DNA of 64,000 nucleotides from Lachnospiraceae bacterium (lineage in GTDB: Bacteria > Bacillota > Clostridia > Lachnospirales > Lachnospiraceae), in the NCBI GenBank assembly GCA_024691125.1, contig JAILNV010000007.1, positions 1-64,000 on the forward strand, written 5' to 3'. A program made the position numbers and the translations under genes. The notes below the pieces were generated by a model, which was given only the letters and a program-made list of their open reading frames with translations, had not been told where the DNA came from and did not search any database. This document shows positions 19,436 through 29,300 of the stretch, one piece after another (position 1 is the first letter of the stretch; the number at the start of each line of letters is the position of its first letter).

Positions 19436-20233
19436 ATGGCAGGGAAGAGCAGAGGAAAAAAAGAGAAGCTGAGGAAGCTTTTCAGGACATTATGCGGATT
19501 CGCGGCGATACTGTGTCTCGGATATTTCGCCGTTTATGTATATATGTCACGCAGTTCGACCGACAGGTCGGAGGGACTGTCTGCCATCAAAGATAAGAAT
19601 ACGGATCAGACGCTGCCGGTTTCCGTTCATTTAAATGAGGATCCGGAAAAGCCGGAAATGCTTGAGAAATTCAACAAGCTTTACCTTAAGAATAAGAGTA
19701 TCGTCGGATGGATCGAAATAGAGGGTACGGAGATTGATTATCCTGTACTCCAGTCCTCCAATGAGGAGTATTATCTGGATCATAATTTTGATCAGGAGAA
19801 GGATAATAACGGTTCCATATTTATAGATAAGGAATGCAGTATCTGGCCACGAAGCCAGAATATAATCATATACGGCCACAACATGAAATCCGGTAAAATG
19901 TTCGGAACTCTTGACAGATATAAGGACAGGGATTATTGCGAAAAGCATCCTGTTATCAAATTTGATACGCTCTATGAGAGCGGAGAGTACAGGGTTATGT
20001 ATGTATTCAACGAGGTCGTGCATGAGGAAGCGGAAGTGACCTTCAAGTACTATCAGTTTATTAATGCCAATTCGGCGCAGGAATACAGATCGAATATGAG
20101 TGAAATGGCTAAGATGTCGTTATATGATACAGGGATAGAATCTTATTACGGCGACAGTCTGATAACACTTTCTACATGCGATTATTCCGGTGGCGCGGAA
20201 CGATTTGTTGTGGTTGCCAAAAAGATAGGATGA
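19436..20233 (+). CDS. Class B sortase
   Basis: N-terminal TM anchor; IYGHNMKSGKMFGTL (His) and TLSTCDYSGGAERFVVVAKK (TLSTC...R) motifs. Confidence 0.93.
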   Translation: MAGKSRGKKEKLRKLFRTLCGFAAILCLGYFAVYVYMSRSSTDRSEGLSAIKDKNTDQTLPVSVHLNEDPEKPEMLEKFNKLYLKNKSIVGWIEIEGTEIDYPVLQSSNEEYYLDHNFDQEKDNNGSIFIDKECSIWPRSQNIIIYGHNMKSGKMFGTLDRYKDRDYCEKHPVIKFDTLYESGEYRVMYVFNEVVHEEAEVTFKYYQFINANSAQEYRSNMSEMAKMSLYDTGIESYYGDSLITLSTCDYSGGAERFVVVAKKIG

Positions 20234-20259
20234 GAGTCAGTATAAAATGGGAGTATGTT

Positions 20260-23200
20260 ATGGCGGATAAGGGAAAAAAGAGTGTTAAAAAGAGAAAGAG
20301 ATTCCGGATCAGGAAAAGGGCAAGGATGACGATAGCTTCCCTGCTGCTGGTTTCCGCGCTTATAGTATCGCTGATACCTACGCAGACAAAGATCCAGGCA
20401 TATGTCGATCCGACCGTGGATGTCATGTCGCTTGATGCGGTCATAAATAATTATGCGGTGTTCAGTGAATCCGATACATCGGTAACCGCAGACAGCGGAA
20501 CGGATATATATATGGCATTTCCGCTCGGAGAAGAAATGACTATAACCGATTATAACGGATCGGTGCATACCTATTATGCGATAAATATGTCGGGAATGAC
20601 AGGGACCAATGCGGTGCCTGTGTTTGAGATGGGAACGAAGACCGTGAGCGGGGGCAAATATTCGGCGCTTATCGAGTATATCGGATACAGGAACGAATAC
20701 GATACCGATACGATAGATCTGACCAAAAGTGTCTGCTTTAATAAAAGAAACAGTAGTGAACTGTCGTCTTTTTATGAAAAAGCGGATGGCGGTAAAGTGA
20801 ATTACTGTACCGAGGAGTATTCCAATTATACGGACAAGCTGGGTAATAACTATAATATCCTTCATATAAAGAAGCTTGAGCTTAACTTTGATCCTTCGGA
20901 TGAAGAACAGGTAGAGTGGACCAATGCACATCCGGACCCTGTCGCAGATGACTGGTACGGACATTTCGGGGTTATAGCAGGTACGGATCAGTACATCGAC
21001 AATCTGTGCCTTGATAAGTGCAGTGTTGATTACCTTTGCGACAATTCTTTTGAAAAGGCCACTCCGAAGACAATAAACATACCGGCTGAATTATATGAGC
21101 TTGGAAACTGTACCTTTAAGGACTGTCCCAATCTCAGTGATGTGCATATAGGAAACAAAGTAAAGACAGTCGGGCGTGAATGCTTTGCCGGCTGCGGGAA
21201 CCTGAAGAGCCTTAATATAGGTGACTGTTCATATCTTGAGACGATCGGCGATGCGGCATTTGCCGGCTGCGGCTTCAATTCACTTCAGCTTCCAAATAAC
21301 CAGAACCTGAAGATAGGAGCGGGAGCATTCTACGGCTGCTACAGTCTTAATGACAGTCTTGATCCGTCCCAGGGAATGTTCGGCAAATATGTACAGGCGG
21401 GTTCGAACGGTGTGGCAAAGATAGGAGCCTATGCTTACGCCAACTGTACTTCGCTTACGGATATGGCAATGTATGCAAGGCTTCAGAGCATGACTACAGG
21501 AGGAAGTGAGGATTCGGCGTTTGAAGGATTCTTCGCCGGCTGTACATCACTTAAGCATGCAGAGCTTCCGGCAACATACGGCGATGCATCATACAGCAGT
21601 TCCACAGCCGCTACCTTGGGGCAGTATACCTTCCAGAAGTGCAATAATCTTGAATATGTAAGGTTTAACACACATAATTCAAGACCGTATGATGACTACC
21701 AGTTCGTAACAACCTCAACGCTTGATTATGCGATGGCCGAGAATGAGAATTACAATATGCCTACCGTTGCTGATTCGTTTGTGATATGGGGACCCAATCC
21801 ATATCCCGCATCAACGGATGAGGCTGCCGCACATATAAGCGCCCAGGATTTTTCAAATACATATATGTATTTTGATACGGAAGGCAACAAGGTATATGAG
21901 CTGAATCTCGGTGGTTATGTTTTCAATTTCAACAACGGAAGGATCAATAAGATAATCCCTACCGAAAATGCAAAGCCTACGCTTGTCATTCCATCAACCA
22001 TCGGTGATGAGGGTATTACGGCGATAGGTGATTATGCATATGACAGTGAAAGTAAATATGCCGATAAGCTCGAGAAGCTTACCATACCTGATTCAATAAA
22101 GACGATAGGAGGATATGCGTTTAAGAATCTGCCTAAGCTTGAGAAGGTATATATAAACACAGCCGGAGTGGATGTCGGAACAGGTGCCTTTTCCGGTAAT
22201 CCCAATCTGCTCTATGTAAGATTCGGTCAGACAAATGGCGACGGAGGCACGAAGATAGGTGATAAGGCATTCTATAACTGTCAGGAGCTCCTTGAGGTTG
22301 ACTTCAGGGATGACGCTTATGATTCGGATGCCATCTTTGATGTAAATGTTACTTCAATAGGTACCGATGCGTTTAAGACCAACAGACAGAGCTCATTTAA
22401 CGACAGCGCCCTGGAAGATGCCGGCCTTAACAGACTCGGAAGCGATAAGAGCAGTGTGAGCGGCCTGTGGCTTGTAATGAAAGGAAGTACCGAACGCAAT
22501 TACGTTCCTTACTGTTTTGCGCTTAATCTGAGTACTGACGGAATGACCGGTATGGCTTCAAAGACCCGGGGACTCAGAGCAATAGTTCCTGCTCTTGACC
22601 ATACGAGAGTTCTTCCGCTTGGGCTCTGTAATCTGTTTACCGTTAAGGTTTATGCGGCATCCGGAGGCAATAAGGTAAGTACCAAATACAACAGCTATAT
22701 AACCTATGCAAGCGGCAATCCCGATAACATATCGATGAGATATAATGAAGATGAGTCCAAGGGAGAAGTGGGCGTAAGCCTGATAACCTACCCGACACCC
22801 GAGACCACTGTGGGTAAGCTTTATGATGAGAGTGGTGAAGTAGTCGGAAATGTGTATGCAAAGGACATTATTCAGAAAAGTCAGTCGGGAGAAGAGCCAC
22901 AGGTTACCGAAAGGAATATACTGTCAAAGCTTCAGAATATTGTTGTCCCGGACGGAGTGGATCTGATCGATGAGACAGTTAATTCAATGGATCCCACTAA
23001 GGAATACCTAAGGGGAATAAAAGCTACGGTAGGAGAAGAAGAGAACGGTGTAAATACAATAACATTCAATCTGAATTCACTGCCGGATGAAGAGGGGCTT
23101 TTTACCGAGGATGATTATCTGACCAATGTGTTCTTCAACGAGGATGTAAGGCATCTTGGAACCCTGCCGTTCCTAAGCGCGGAGAAGCTGGCAAATGTTT

Positions 23201-24768
23201 CGTTTAACGCAGAAGGAAATATGGAGGATGCTACTGAGGAAGATCCGTATTACTGGTGTGAGAACGGGATCATTTACAGCTATGACGGAAAGGATATCAC
23301 ACTTGAAGAGGTACTCCACGCACGCGGTGATGCTGAGTCAGGTATTCCCGACAGTGTAATAAACGGGACCAAGGATCCGCAGATAAATAATATTACAAAG
23401 ATCGCCGAGGGAGCATTTAAAAACTGTGAACACCTTCAGGAGGTTGATCTTAGTTCTGTCGAGAATCTCAAGACCATCCCCAAGGACTGCTTCTACGGAT
23501 GTTCGCTTCTTGATGATATTACATTACCCGAAACCGTGAATAATATAGACAGCGGAGCGTTTATGGGTTGTGATGACAAGGTGGATGTCCTGATACCCGG
23601 AACCGAGGTATATATTTCGCCCACTGCCTTCGATAAGGAAAAGAAACCTACTATAATAACCTATTCAGACAGTTCTGCGTACAGATACGCTTTGGATAAC
23701 GGAATCAATTATAAGCTTCTTGATAACAGATATCTTGTCAAATTCATCGACTGGGACGGAACGGTACTTAAGACGGAATATGTAACGACCGGAGATGATG
23801 CAGTGCCGCCTGTTCCGGATCCGGTAAGGGATGGCTATACATTTACTGGATGGCTTCCCGGATATACCAATGTAACCGAAGATCTGTCCTGTGTGGCTCA
23901 GTACGAACAGAACAGCAGTACTACAACAACATCTTCGTCCACATCAACCACCAAGTCTTCATCCGGCGGTGGTGGTGGCGGAGGCGGCGGAAGCTCCAGC
24001 AGCAGTGCGAGCAGTTCAAGCTCCAGCAGTTCCGGCAGCTCCAGCAGCAGTTCAAGCAGTTCCTCATCGAGCAGTACTAACATTAATTCATCATCTGTTC
24101 CGATAGTGATAAGCGGATATGCTGCAATACCGCCTTCAACAGGCAGCGCCCAGGCAGGAACGGCAGTGAACCATAATCCGTCACCGTCAGGAAGAACATC
24201 CGTTGTTTCTTCAGCCGACGGAATAACGGATAAGGGCAAGATGTCCGCAAATGTTAACGGATCCGCGGATAATTATGTCGTAAAGATATCGGAGACGCCG
24301 GAAGCGGAACAGTCGGCTGTCACGGCTCTTACGAAAGAGTTCGGATCATTGGCAAATATTAAATATTTCCCTATGGATATCAGCCTGTATGATTCTACGG
24401 GAAAGACCAAGATATCGCCGGTTCCCGAAGGTGTGTCCGTCAGCGTTACGATACCCATACCGGATGATCTTGCAATATACGGCGGTAATGCCAAGATAGC
24501 AAGTACGGCAGGCGGTGCGCTTGATAAAATGACACCCAAGTTTACGGTTATTAATTCGGTACCGTGCATGAATTTTACGGCCACTCATTTTTCGCCCTAT
24601 GTTGTATATGTTGATACGGCGAATCTTTCGGCTACAGGTACGCTTGATACCACACCAAAGACGGGTGATATGATACATCCCAAATGGTTTCTGGTCATCG
24701 GACTCGTAATGGCAGCGCTGTTTATGTTCCTTAAGAAGGATAAAGAGGAACTGACGGCTGTCGCTTAG
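20260..24768 (+). CDS. Large cell-wall-anchored BspA-like leucine-rich repeat surface protein with Listeria-Bacteroides-type repeat, poly-Ser/Gly linker and sorting signal
   Basis: Multiple BspA-type LRR units (e.g. IGDYAYDSESKYADKLEKLTIPDSIKTIGGYAFKNLPKLEKV); VKFIDWDGTVLKTEYVTTGDD...DGYTFTGWLPGYTNVTEDLSCVAQY; C-terminal TPKTGD-TM-KKDKE. Confidence 0.9.
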   Translation: MADKGKKSVKKRKRFRIRKRARMTIASLLLVSALIVSLIPTQTKIQAYVDPTVDVMSLDAVINNYAVFSESDTSVTADSGTDIYMAFPLGEEMTITDYNGSVHTYYAINMSGMTGTNAVPVFEMGTKTVSGGKYSALIEYIGYRNEYDTDTIDLTKSVCFNKRNSSELSSFYEKADGGKVNYCTEEYSNYTDKLGNNYNILHIKKLELNFDPSDEEQVEWTNAHPDPVADDWYGHFGVIAGTDQYIDNLCLDKCSVDYLCDNSFEKATPKTINIPAELYELGNCTFKDCPNLSDVHIGNKVKTVGRECFAGCGNLKSLNIGDCSYLETIGDAAFAGCGFNSLQLPNNQNLKIGAGAFYGCYSLNDSLDPSQGMFGKYVQAGSNGVAKIGAYAYANCTSLTDMAMYARLQSMTTGGSEDSAFEGFFAGCTSLKHAELPATYGDASYSSSTAATLGQYTFQKCNNLEYVRFNTHNSRPYDDYQFVTTSTLDYAMAENENYNMPTVADSFVIWGPNPYPASTDEAAAHISAQDFSNTYMYFDTEGNKVYELNLGGYVFNFNNGRINKIIPTENAKPTLVIPSTIGDEGITAIGDYAYDSESKYADKLEKLTIPDSIKTIGGYAFKNLPKLEKVYINTAGVDVGTGAFSGNPNLLYVRFGQTNGDGGTKIGDKAFYNCQELLEVDFRDDAYDSDAIFDVNVTSIGTDAFKTNRQSSFNDSALEDAGLNRLGSDKSSVSGLWLVMKGSTERNYVPYCFALNLSTDGMTGMASKTRGLRAIVPALDHTRVLPLGLCNLFTVKVYAASGGNKVSTKYNSYITYASGNPDNISMRYNEDESKGEVGVSLITYPTPETTVGKLYDESGEVVGNVYAKDIIQKSQSGEEPQVTERNILSKLQNIVVPDGVDLIDETVNSMDPTKEYLRGIKATVGEEENGVNTITFNLNSLPDEEGLFTEDDYLTNVFFNEDVRHLGTLPFLSAEKLANVSFNAEGNMEDATEEDPYYWCENGIIYSYDGKDITLEEVLHARGDAESGIPDSVINGTKDPQINNITKIAEGAFKNCEHLQEVDLSSVENLKTIPKDCFYGCSLLDDITLPETVNNIDSGAFMGCDDKVDVLIPGTEVYISPTAFDKEKKPTIITYSDSSAYRYALDNGINYKLLDNRYLVKFIDWDGTVLKTEYVTTGDDAVPPVPDPVRDGYTFTGWLPGYTNVTEDLSCVAQYEQNSSTTTTSSSTSTTKSSSGGGGGGGGGSSSSSASSSSSSSSGSSSSSSSSSSSSSTNINSSSVPIVISGYAAIPPSTGSAQAGTAVNHNPSPSGRTSVVSSADGITDKGKMSANVNGSADNYVVKISETPEAEQSAVTALTKEFGSLANIKYFPMDISLYDSTGKTKISPVPEGVSVSVTIPIPDDLAIYGGNAKIASTAGGALDKMTPKFTVINSVPCMNFTATHFSPYVVYVDTANLSATGTLDTTPKTGDMIHPKWFLVIGLVMAALFMFLKKDKEELTAVA

Positions 24769-24794
24769 GCTCTGGTATAAATGGGGTAAGCATT

Positions 24795-27700
24795 ATGGGG
24801 AGAAGAATAAGAAAAATCATAGCCATACTTTTGTGTATTACGTCCGTGATAATCTTATGTATGCCGTTAAATACTTCGTATGCTTCGGTTCAGGTGGGTG
24901 ATTTTACCGTTGACGGGGATGTGCTTGTCAAATATAACGGAGGGGAGGAGAACCTCACCGTTTTAAGCGGAGTTACCACCATAGGGAAGGAAGCCTTTTC
25001 AGGGAACAAAACAATAAGAAAGGTCATACTTCCGGACACCGTACGCAAGATTGATTTTGCTGCTTTTGAAGATTGTACGGAGCTTATGCAGGTTGTGGTA
25101 CCTTCGGGAGTAAAGGAGATAGGTTCCAGTGCGTTTTCCGGCTGTGAGAACCTGCGATTTATCAATATCCCCGATAAATGTTCCAAGATAGGTTCCGCCG
25201 CCTTCGCGAAATGCGACAGACTGTCCGATATAGCTGTCTTGGAAACCAATCCTTACTATATATGTTTGGACGGTGTACTGTATACAAAGGACGGAACAAA
25301 GCTTGTACAGTATCTTGCGGGACGTCCGAGCTCGGTGTACAACATGCCTTCTTCCGTGAGTACGATAGAGGAGTATGCATTTTGGGGAGCTTCGCAGCTT
25401 GCCGATCTGTCTATATCATCATCGGTACGCGAGATTCCCGAATATGCCTTCGCCAATTGTCAGGGCCTTAAGAATGCAGTACTCCCTTACAGTGTTTTGT
25501 CATTGAGAGCATATTCCTTCAGTGACTGTGACAGCCTTGAGAATGTTGTTTTACCGGAATCGACCGGATACATAGATCCCACCGCATTTTATCTTACCAA
25601 TGATGTCGAGCTTGATTATTATGATCCGGAGGCGGCAAAGAAGATAATAGAGGATGCAGGTGTGACCAGGGAAACCTTTGACGAATATGTTGAAGGAGTT
25701 ACAAGAAACGATTACAGTATCTTTGTATCGGGCTCGGCAGGTGAGAAAGCCTATCTTAGCGAGATGCCGTACTCAGGCACGGAGACTCCTGAGGAGAGTA
25801 ACGAGAGGATGCAGGGTACGGGCAGTGCCCCGGCACAGGGGGAGCTTGCTTCGGCAGTTGTAAACGGCGGTGAAGCCTTCCTGATGGTACCGAGAAACGT
25901 AAATGTAAGAGGATATGACATAGGAAATGCAGACGGCGAGGATTTAAACCAGCCTGTTTTCACAGATCCTTACATAACGGGAACATGCAATATAACCGGC
26001 AACATACTGGCAGGTTACTATGGGAATGACGAAGTTCCTGTATTACCGGCCGGACTGAGAAAGATAGGCAATCGTGCTTTCTATATGAATTCCGTTGCAA
26101 AGGAAGTGGATATTCCCGCAGGTGTGAACGATATAGGAGATTTCGCATTTGCAAGATCAAATATTGAGAAGGTAGATATCCCGGAGGGAACACAGAGAAT
26201 AGGATATGCCGCATTCTATAATTGCGGCCTGCTGTCCGATATAAACATTCCGGATTCGGTTAATACGATCGAGCTGGGCGCCTTTTACGGATGTAGATGG
26301 TATGATGACCTTATGAAAAAAGGCGGAGACAGTGATTTTGTCGTGGCAGGTGACGGAATACTCATAGGCTACAAAGGGAATGGCGGGAGCGTCTCGATAC
26401 CCGCCGGTATCAAAGTCATAGGTGCCGGATGTTTTGCGGACAATAAAGCTGTTACGGACGTAATACTTCCGCAGGGGCTTACCGTGATAGGCGAAGAAGC
26501 ATTTATGGGATGCAGCGGTATACACGAAATATCGTTTCCCGATTCCGTTGCATATATAGAAGACAGGGCTTTTAAAAACAGCGGTCTTAAACAGGTGATC
26601 ATTCCCCAGGGTATACGCAATATCGGCATAGGTGCATTTGACAGGGCCGGTGTAGTGAGTGAGGAAGACAGTACGGGAGCTGTTGTATTTTTGGGCAATG
26701 AGCTTCCGAAGGTAAGCTATAAGAATACTGCGACAAGACTTTCGGCGACTGATCTGAGGACACCTTCGTTTGACGGATTTTACAACGCCATCGTAGGCAG
26801 TGATGCCGATATGGCGGAAGACAGTATCCTCTCACCGAGGGAATTCGGTTTCAGAGGACAGGTATATGTCATAACAAGCGATGCATCGGCCGATACCGGC
26901 GAACTCCGTCTTATAAGCTCGTTTGCCGAGCCGCAGGACGATGACGGAAATGTTGTAATAGATCCCCATGTTACGATAAACGGTAAGAATTATATTATGA
27001 CCGGCGTGAGCGATGATGCTTTTGATGATTACAGGAACAGTACCGGAAGTAATATAGGGTATGCAAAGAATGTAAGTATTAAGGGGAATACGTCTCCGGA
27101 GCTTAAGACAAAGCTGGAAGAACTGTCCCGTATGCTTAAGAATAATCCCGTAGACTTAAAGGAAGGCCGGGAAAACGGTTCGTGGAATGTTATCAACACC
27201 CATATGGATGAAGGCATAAGTCCCGACAAAGACGGAGCTTATGCATATATTTCGGCGGATAAAGGCAATTATCATATGACAATAAGTACCGCGGATGACA
27301 TGTCCGGCATATGTAATGACGCTTTTATAAACAAATTCGGAAGCCTTGACGGAATATCGATGGTTCCGCTTGATATTAGCCTCTATGAGGATAAGAGCGG
27401 TGTCAGTATCAAACGTCTGTCAGGCAAGAATGTGGATATTGAGCTGCCAGTACCGATAGCCATGGTATCAGAGAGTAATATAATGATCGGTGCTTTGAAT
27501 GATAACTATGAACTTGAGACCATACCTTCACAGATAGTGAATCATGGAGGGAACGATAAGATCAAGTTTGTTGCGACACATTTTTCGACCTTTGTGGTAT
27601 ATACGAGCCAGGACCAGGTTAGTGTACTTAATACCGAAACGGAACAGGATCTCTCATTGCCGGTTCAGTATGCGGTAATAGGTACTTTAAATAAAAATGT

Positions 27701-27803
27701 AGGAAGCTTCAGCCTGCGCTGGTATTTTGCTGTGATACTTCTGTCATTTGCGGCAATTCTTTTGCTCTGCAATGTACGAAGCGGCAGGAAAGGACAGGAC
27801 TGA
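24795..27803 (+). CDS. BspA-like leucine-rich repeat surface protein, C-terminal TM, no recognisable PxTG sorting motif
   Basis: Repeated LRR units (VTTIGKEAFSGNKTIRKVILPDTVRKIDFAAFEDCTEL...); shared pre-anchor domain with the upstream protein; C-terminal hydrophobic segment + RSGRKGQD. Confidence 0.88.
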   Translation: MGRRIRKIIAILLCITSVIILCMPLNTSYASVQVGDFTVDGDVLVKYNGGEENLTVLSGVTTIGKEAFSGNKTIRKVILPDTVRKIDFAAFEDCTELMQVVVPSGVKEIGSSAFSGCENLRFINIPDKCSKIGSAAFAKCDRLSDIAVLETNPYYICLDGVLYTKDGTKLVQYLAGRPSSVYNMPSSVSTIEEYAFWGASQLADLSISSSVREIPEYAFANCQGLKNAVLPYSVLSLRAYSFSDCDSLENVVLPESTGYIDPTAFYLTNDVELDYYDPEAAKKIIEDAGVTRETFDEYVEGVTRNDYSIFVSGSAGEKAYLSEMPYSGTETPEESNERMQGTGSAPAQGELASAVVNGGEAFLMVPRNVNVRGYDIGNADGEDLNQPVFTDPYITGTCNITGNILAGYYGNDEVPVLPAGLRKIGNRAFYMNSVAKEVDIPAGVNDIGDFAFARSNIEKVDIPEGTQRIGYAAFYNCGLLSDINIPDSVNTIELGAFYGCRWYDDLMKKGGDSDFVVAGDGILIGYKGNGGSVSIPAGIKVIGAGCFADNKAVTDVILPQGLTVIGEEAFMGCSGIHEISFPDSVAYIEDRAFKNSGLKQVIIPQGIRNIGIGAFDRAGVVSEEDSTGAVVFLGNELPKVSYKNTATRLSATDLRTPSFDGFYNAIVGSDADMAEDSILSPREFGFRGQVYVITSDASADTGELRLISSFAEPQDDDGNVVIDPHVTINGKNYIMTGVSDDAFDDYRNSTGSNIGYAKNVSIKGNTSPELKTKLEELSRMLKNNPVDLKEGRENGSWNVINTHMDEGISPDKDGAYAYISADKGNYHMTISTADDMSGICNDAFINKFGSLDGISMVPLDISLYEDKSGVSIKRLSGKNVDIELPVPIAMVSESNIMIGALNDNYELETIPSQIVNHGGNDKIKFVATHFSTFVVYTSQDQVSVLNTETEQDLSLPVQYAVIGTLNKNVGSFSLRWYFAVILLSFAAILLLCNVRSGRKGQD

Positions 27804-27816
27804 ACGGAGGAGTGAA

Positions 27817-29238
27817 ATGAAAAACGAAAACAGAGCTGTAAAAATGAACACAAACAATAATCTGTTGGAGCTGGAGGAGCATATGTACATCCTGGCGGAT
27901 GTGGAGACGCCCAATGTGTTCAGAAACCTGTTCCCTTATGAGGAGGTTCCTAAGATCGCATTTAACGACAGGATAGTTCCTCACAACATGCCAAGGGAAA
28001 TATGGATAACTGATACGACCTTCAGAGACGGCCAGCAGAGCCGTGCACCTTATTCAACAGAGCAGATCGTTACAATATATGATTATCTGCACAAGCTTGG
28101 CGGTCCGAACGGAATGATAAGAGCCTGTGAGTTCTTCCTTTACAGCAAAAAGGACAGGGATGCAGTATACAAATGTATGGAGAGAGGCTATCAGTTCCCG
28201 GAAATAACCAGCTGGATAAGAGCCAGCAAAGAGGATTTCAAGCTTGTTAAGGATATCGGCATGAAGGAAACCGGAATTCTGGTAAGCTGTTCTGATTATC
28301 ATATTTTCTACAAGCTTAAGATGAACCGCCGTCAGGCCATGGAGCATTATCTGAATATAGTGAGGGACTGCCTTGAGGAGGGCATAAGTCCCAGATGCCA
28401 TCTTGAGGATATAACAAGGGCGGACATTTACGGATATGTGATCCCGTTCTGCCTTGAGCTTATGCGTCTCATGGATGAATATAAGATACCGATCAAGGTA
28501 AGAGCCTGTGATACCATGGGATACGGAGTCAATTATCCCGGAGCCGTGATCCCCAGATCCGTACAGGGTATCATTTACGGACTTAACAAGCATGCGGGGG
28601 TAGATCCGCATCTCCTTGAGTGGCACGGACATAATGATTTCTATAAGGCTGTTTCCAATTCGACAACAGCATGGCTCTACGGCTGTTCGGGAGTCAACTG
28701 TTCACTCTTCGGCATAGGTGAGAGAACCGGAAATACTCCGCTTGAAGCAATGGTATTTGAGTATGCGCAGCTGAGGGGCAACCTTAACGGAATGGATACT
28801 ACCATAATTACCGAACTGGCCGAATACTATGAAAAAGAGATCGGCTACAAGATTCCGCCGCGTACTCCTTTCGTCGGTGAGAATTTCAACGTTACACGTG
28901 CGGGCATACACGCTGACGGACTGCTCAAGAATGAAGAGATATATAATATTTTCGATACCGAGAAATTCCTTAACAGGCCGGTGCTGTGCGCAGTATCAAA
29001 TACTTCGGGACTTGCCGGGATAGCTCATTGGATAAATACCTATTATAAGCTTCCGAAGGAGGAACACCTTGACAAGAACTGCGAGCTTGTGAAGCGTATT
29101 AAAGAGATAGTGGACAGTGAATATGAGGATGGACGTGTGACCGTTATGACCAATGACGAGCTTGTAAGCATTATATCGCAGACATGCTCCGACCTTTCGA
29201 TACCGCAGCTGAAGCTGCCTAAGGAAAGAAAGCATTGA
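27817..29238 (+). CDS. HMGL/isopropylmalate-homocitrate synthase family protein; candidate (Re)-citrate synthase
   Basis: ITDTTFRDGQQSRAPYS, LEWHGHNDFYKAVSNSTTAWLYGCSGVNCSLFGIGERTGNTPLEAM; next to icd. Start at ATG 27817 with RBS ggagg. Confidence 0.8.
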   Translation: MKNENRAVKMNTNNNLLELEEHMYILADVETPNVFRNLFPYEEVPKIAFNDRIVPHNMPREIWITDTTFRDGQQSRAPYSTEQIVTIYDYLHKLGGPNGMIRACEFFLYSKKDRDAVYKCMERGYQFPEITSWIRASKEDFKLVKDIGMKETGILVSCSDYHIFYKLKMNRRQAMEHYLNIVRDCLEEGISPRCHLEDITRADIYGYVIPFCLELMRLMDEYKIPIKVRACDTMGYGVNYPGAVIPRSVQGIIYGLNKHAGVDPHLLEWHGHNDFYKAVSNSTTAWLYGCSGVNCSLFGIGERTGNTPLEAMVFEYAQLRGNLNGMDTTIITELAEYYEKEIGYKIPPRTPFVGENFNVTRAGIHADGLLKNEEIYNIFDTEKFLNRPVLCAVSNTSGLAGIAHWINTYYKLPKEEHLDKNCELVKRIKEIVDSEYEDGRVTVMTNDELVSIISQTCSDLSIPQLKLPKERKH

Positions 29239-29300
29239 ATAAAGGAAACATACTTTTATACTAACAGTAAGCGCGGAATTAGCACAAAGAGGAGGATAAG

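Noticed and set aside
20182-20964. 260-aa minus-strand ORF
   Set aside because: Antisense to the sortase end and LRR protein start; no motifs
23850-24106. Overlapping 76-aa and 71-aa plus-strand ORFs
   Set aside because: Alternate frames of the poly-Ser/Gly linker; composition artefact
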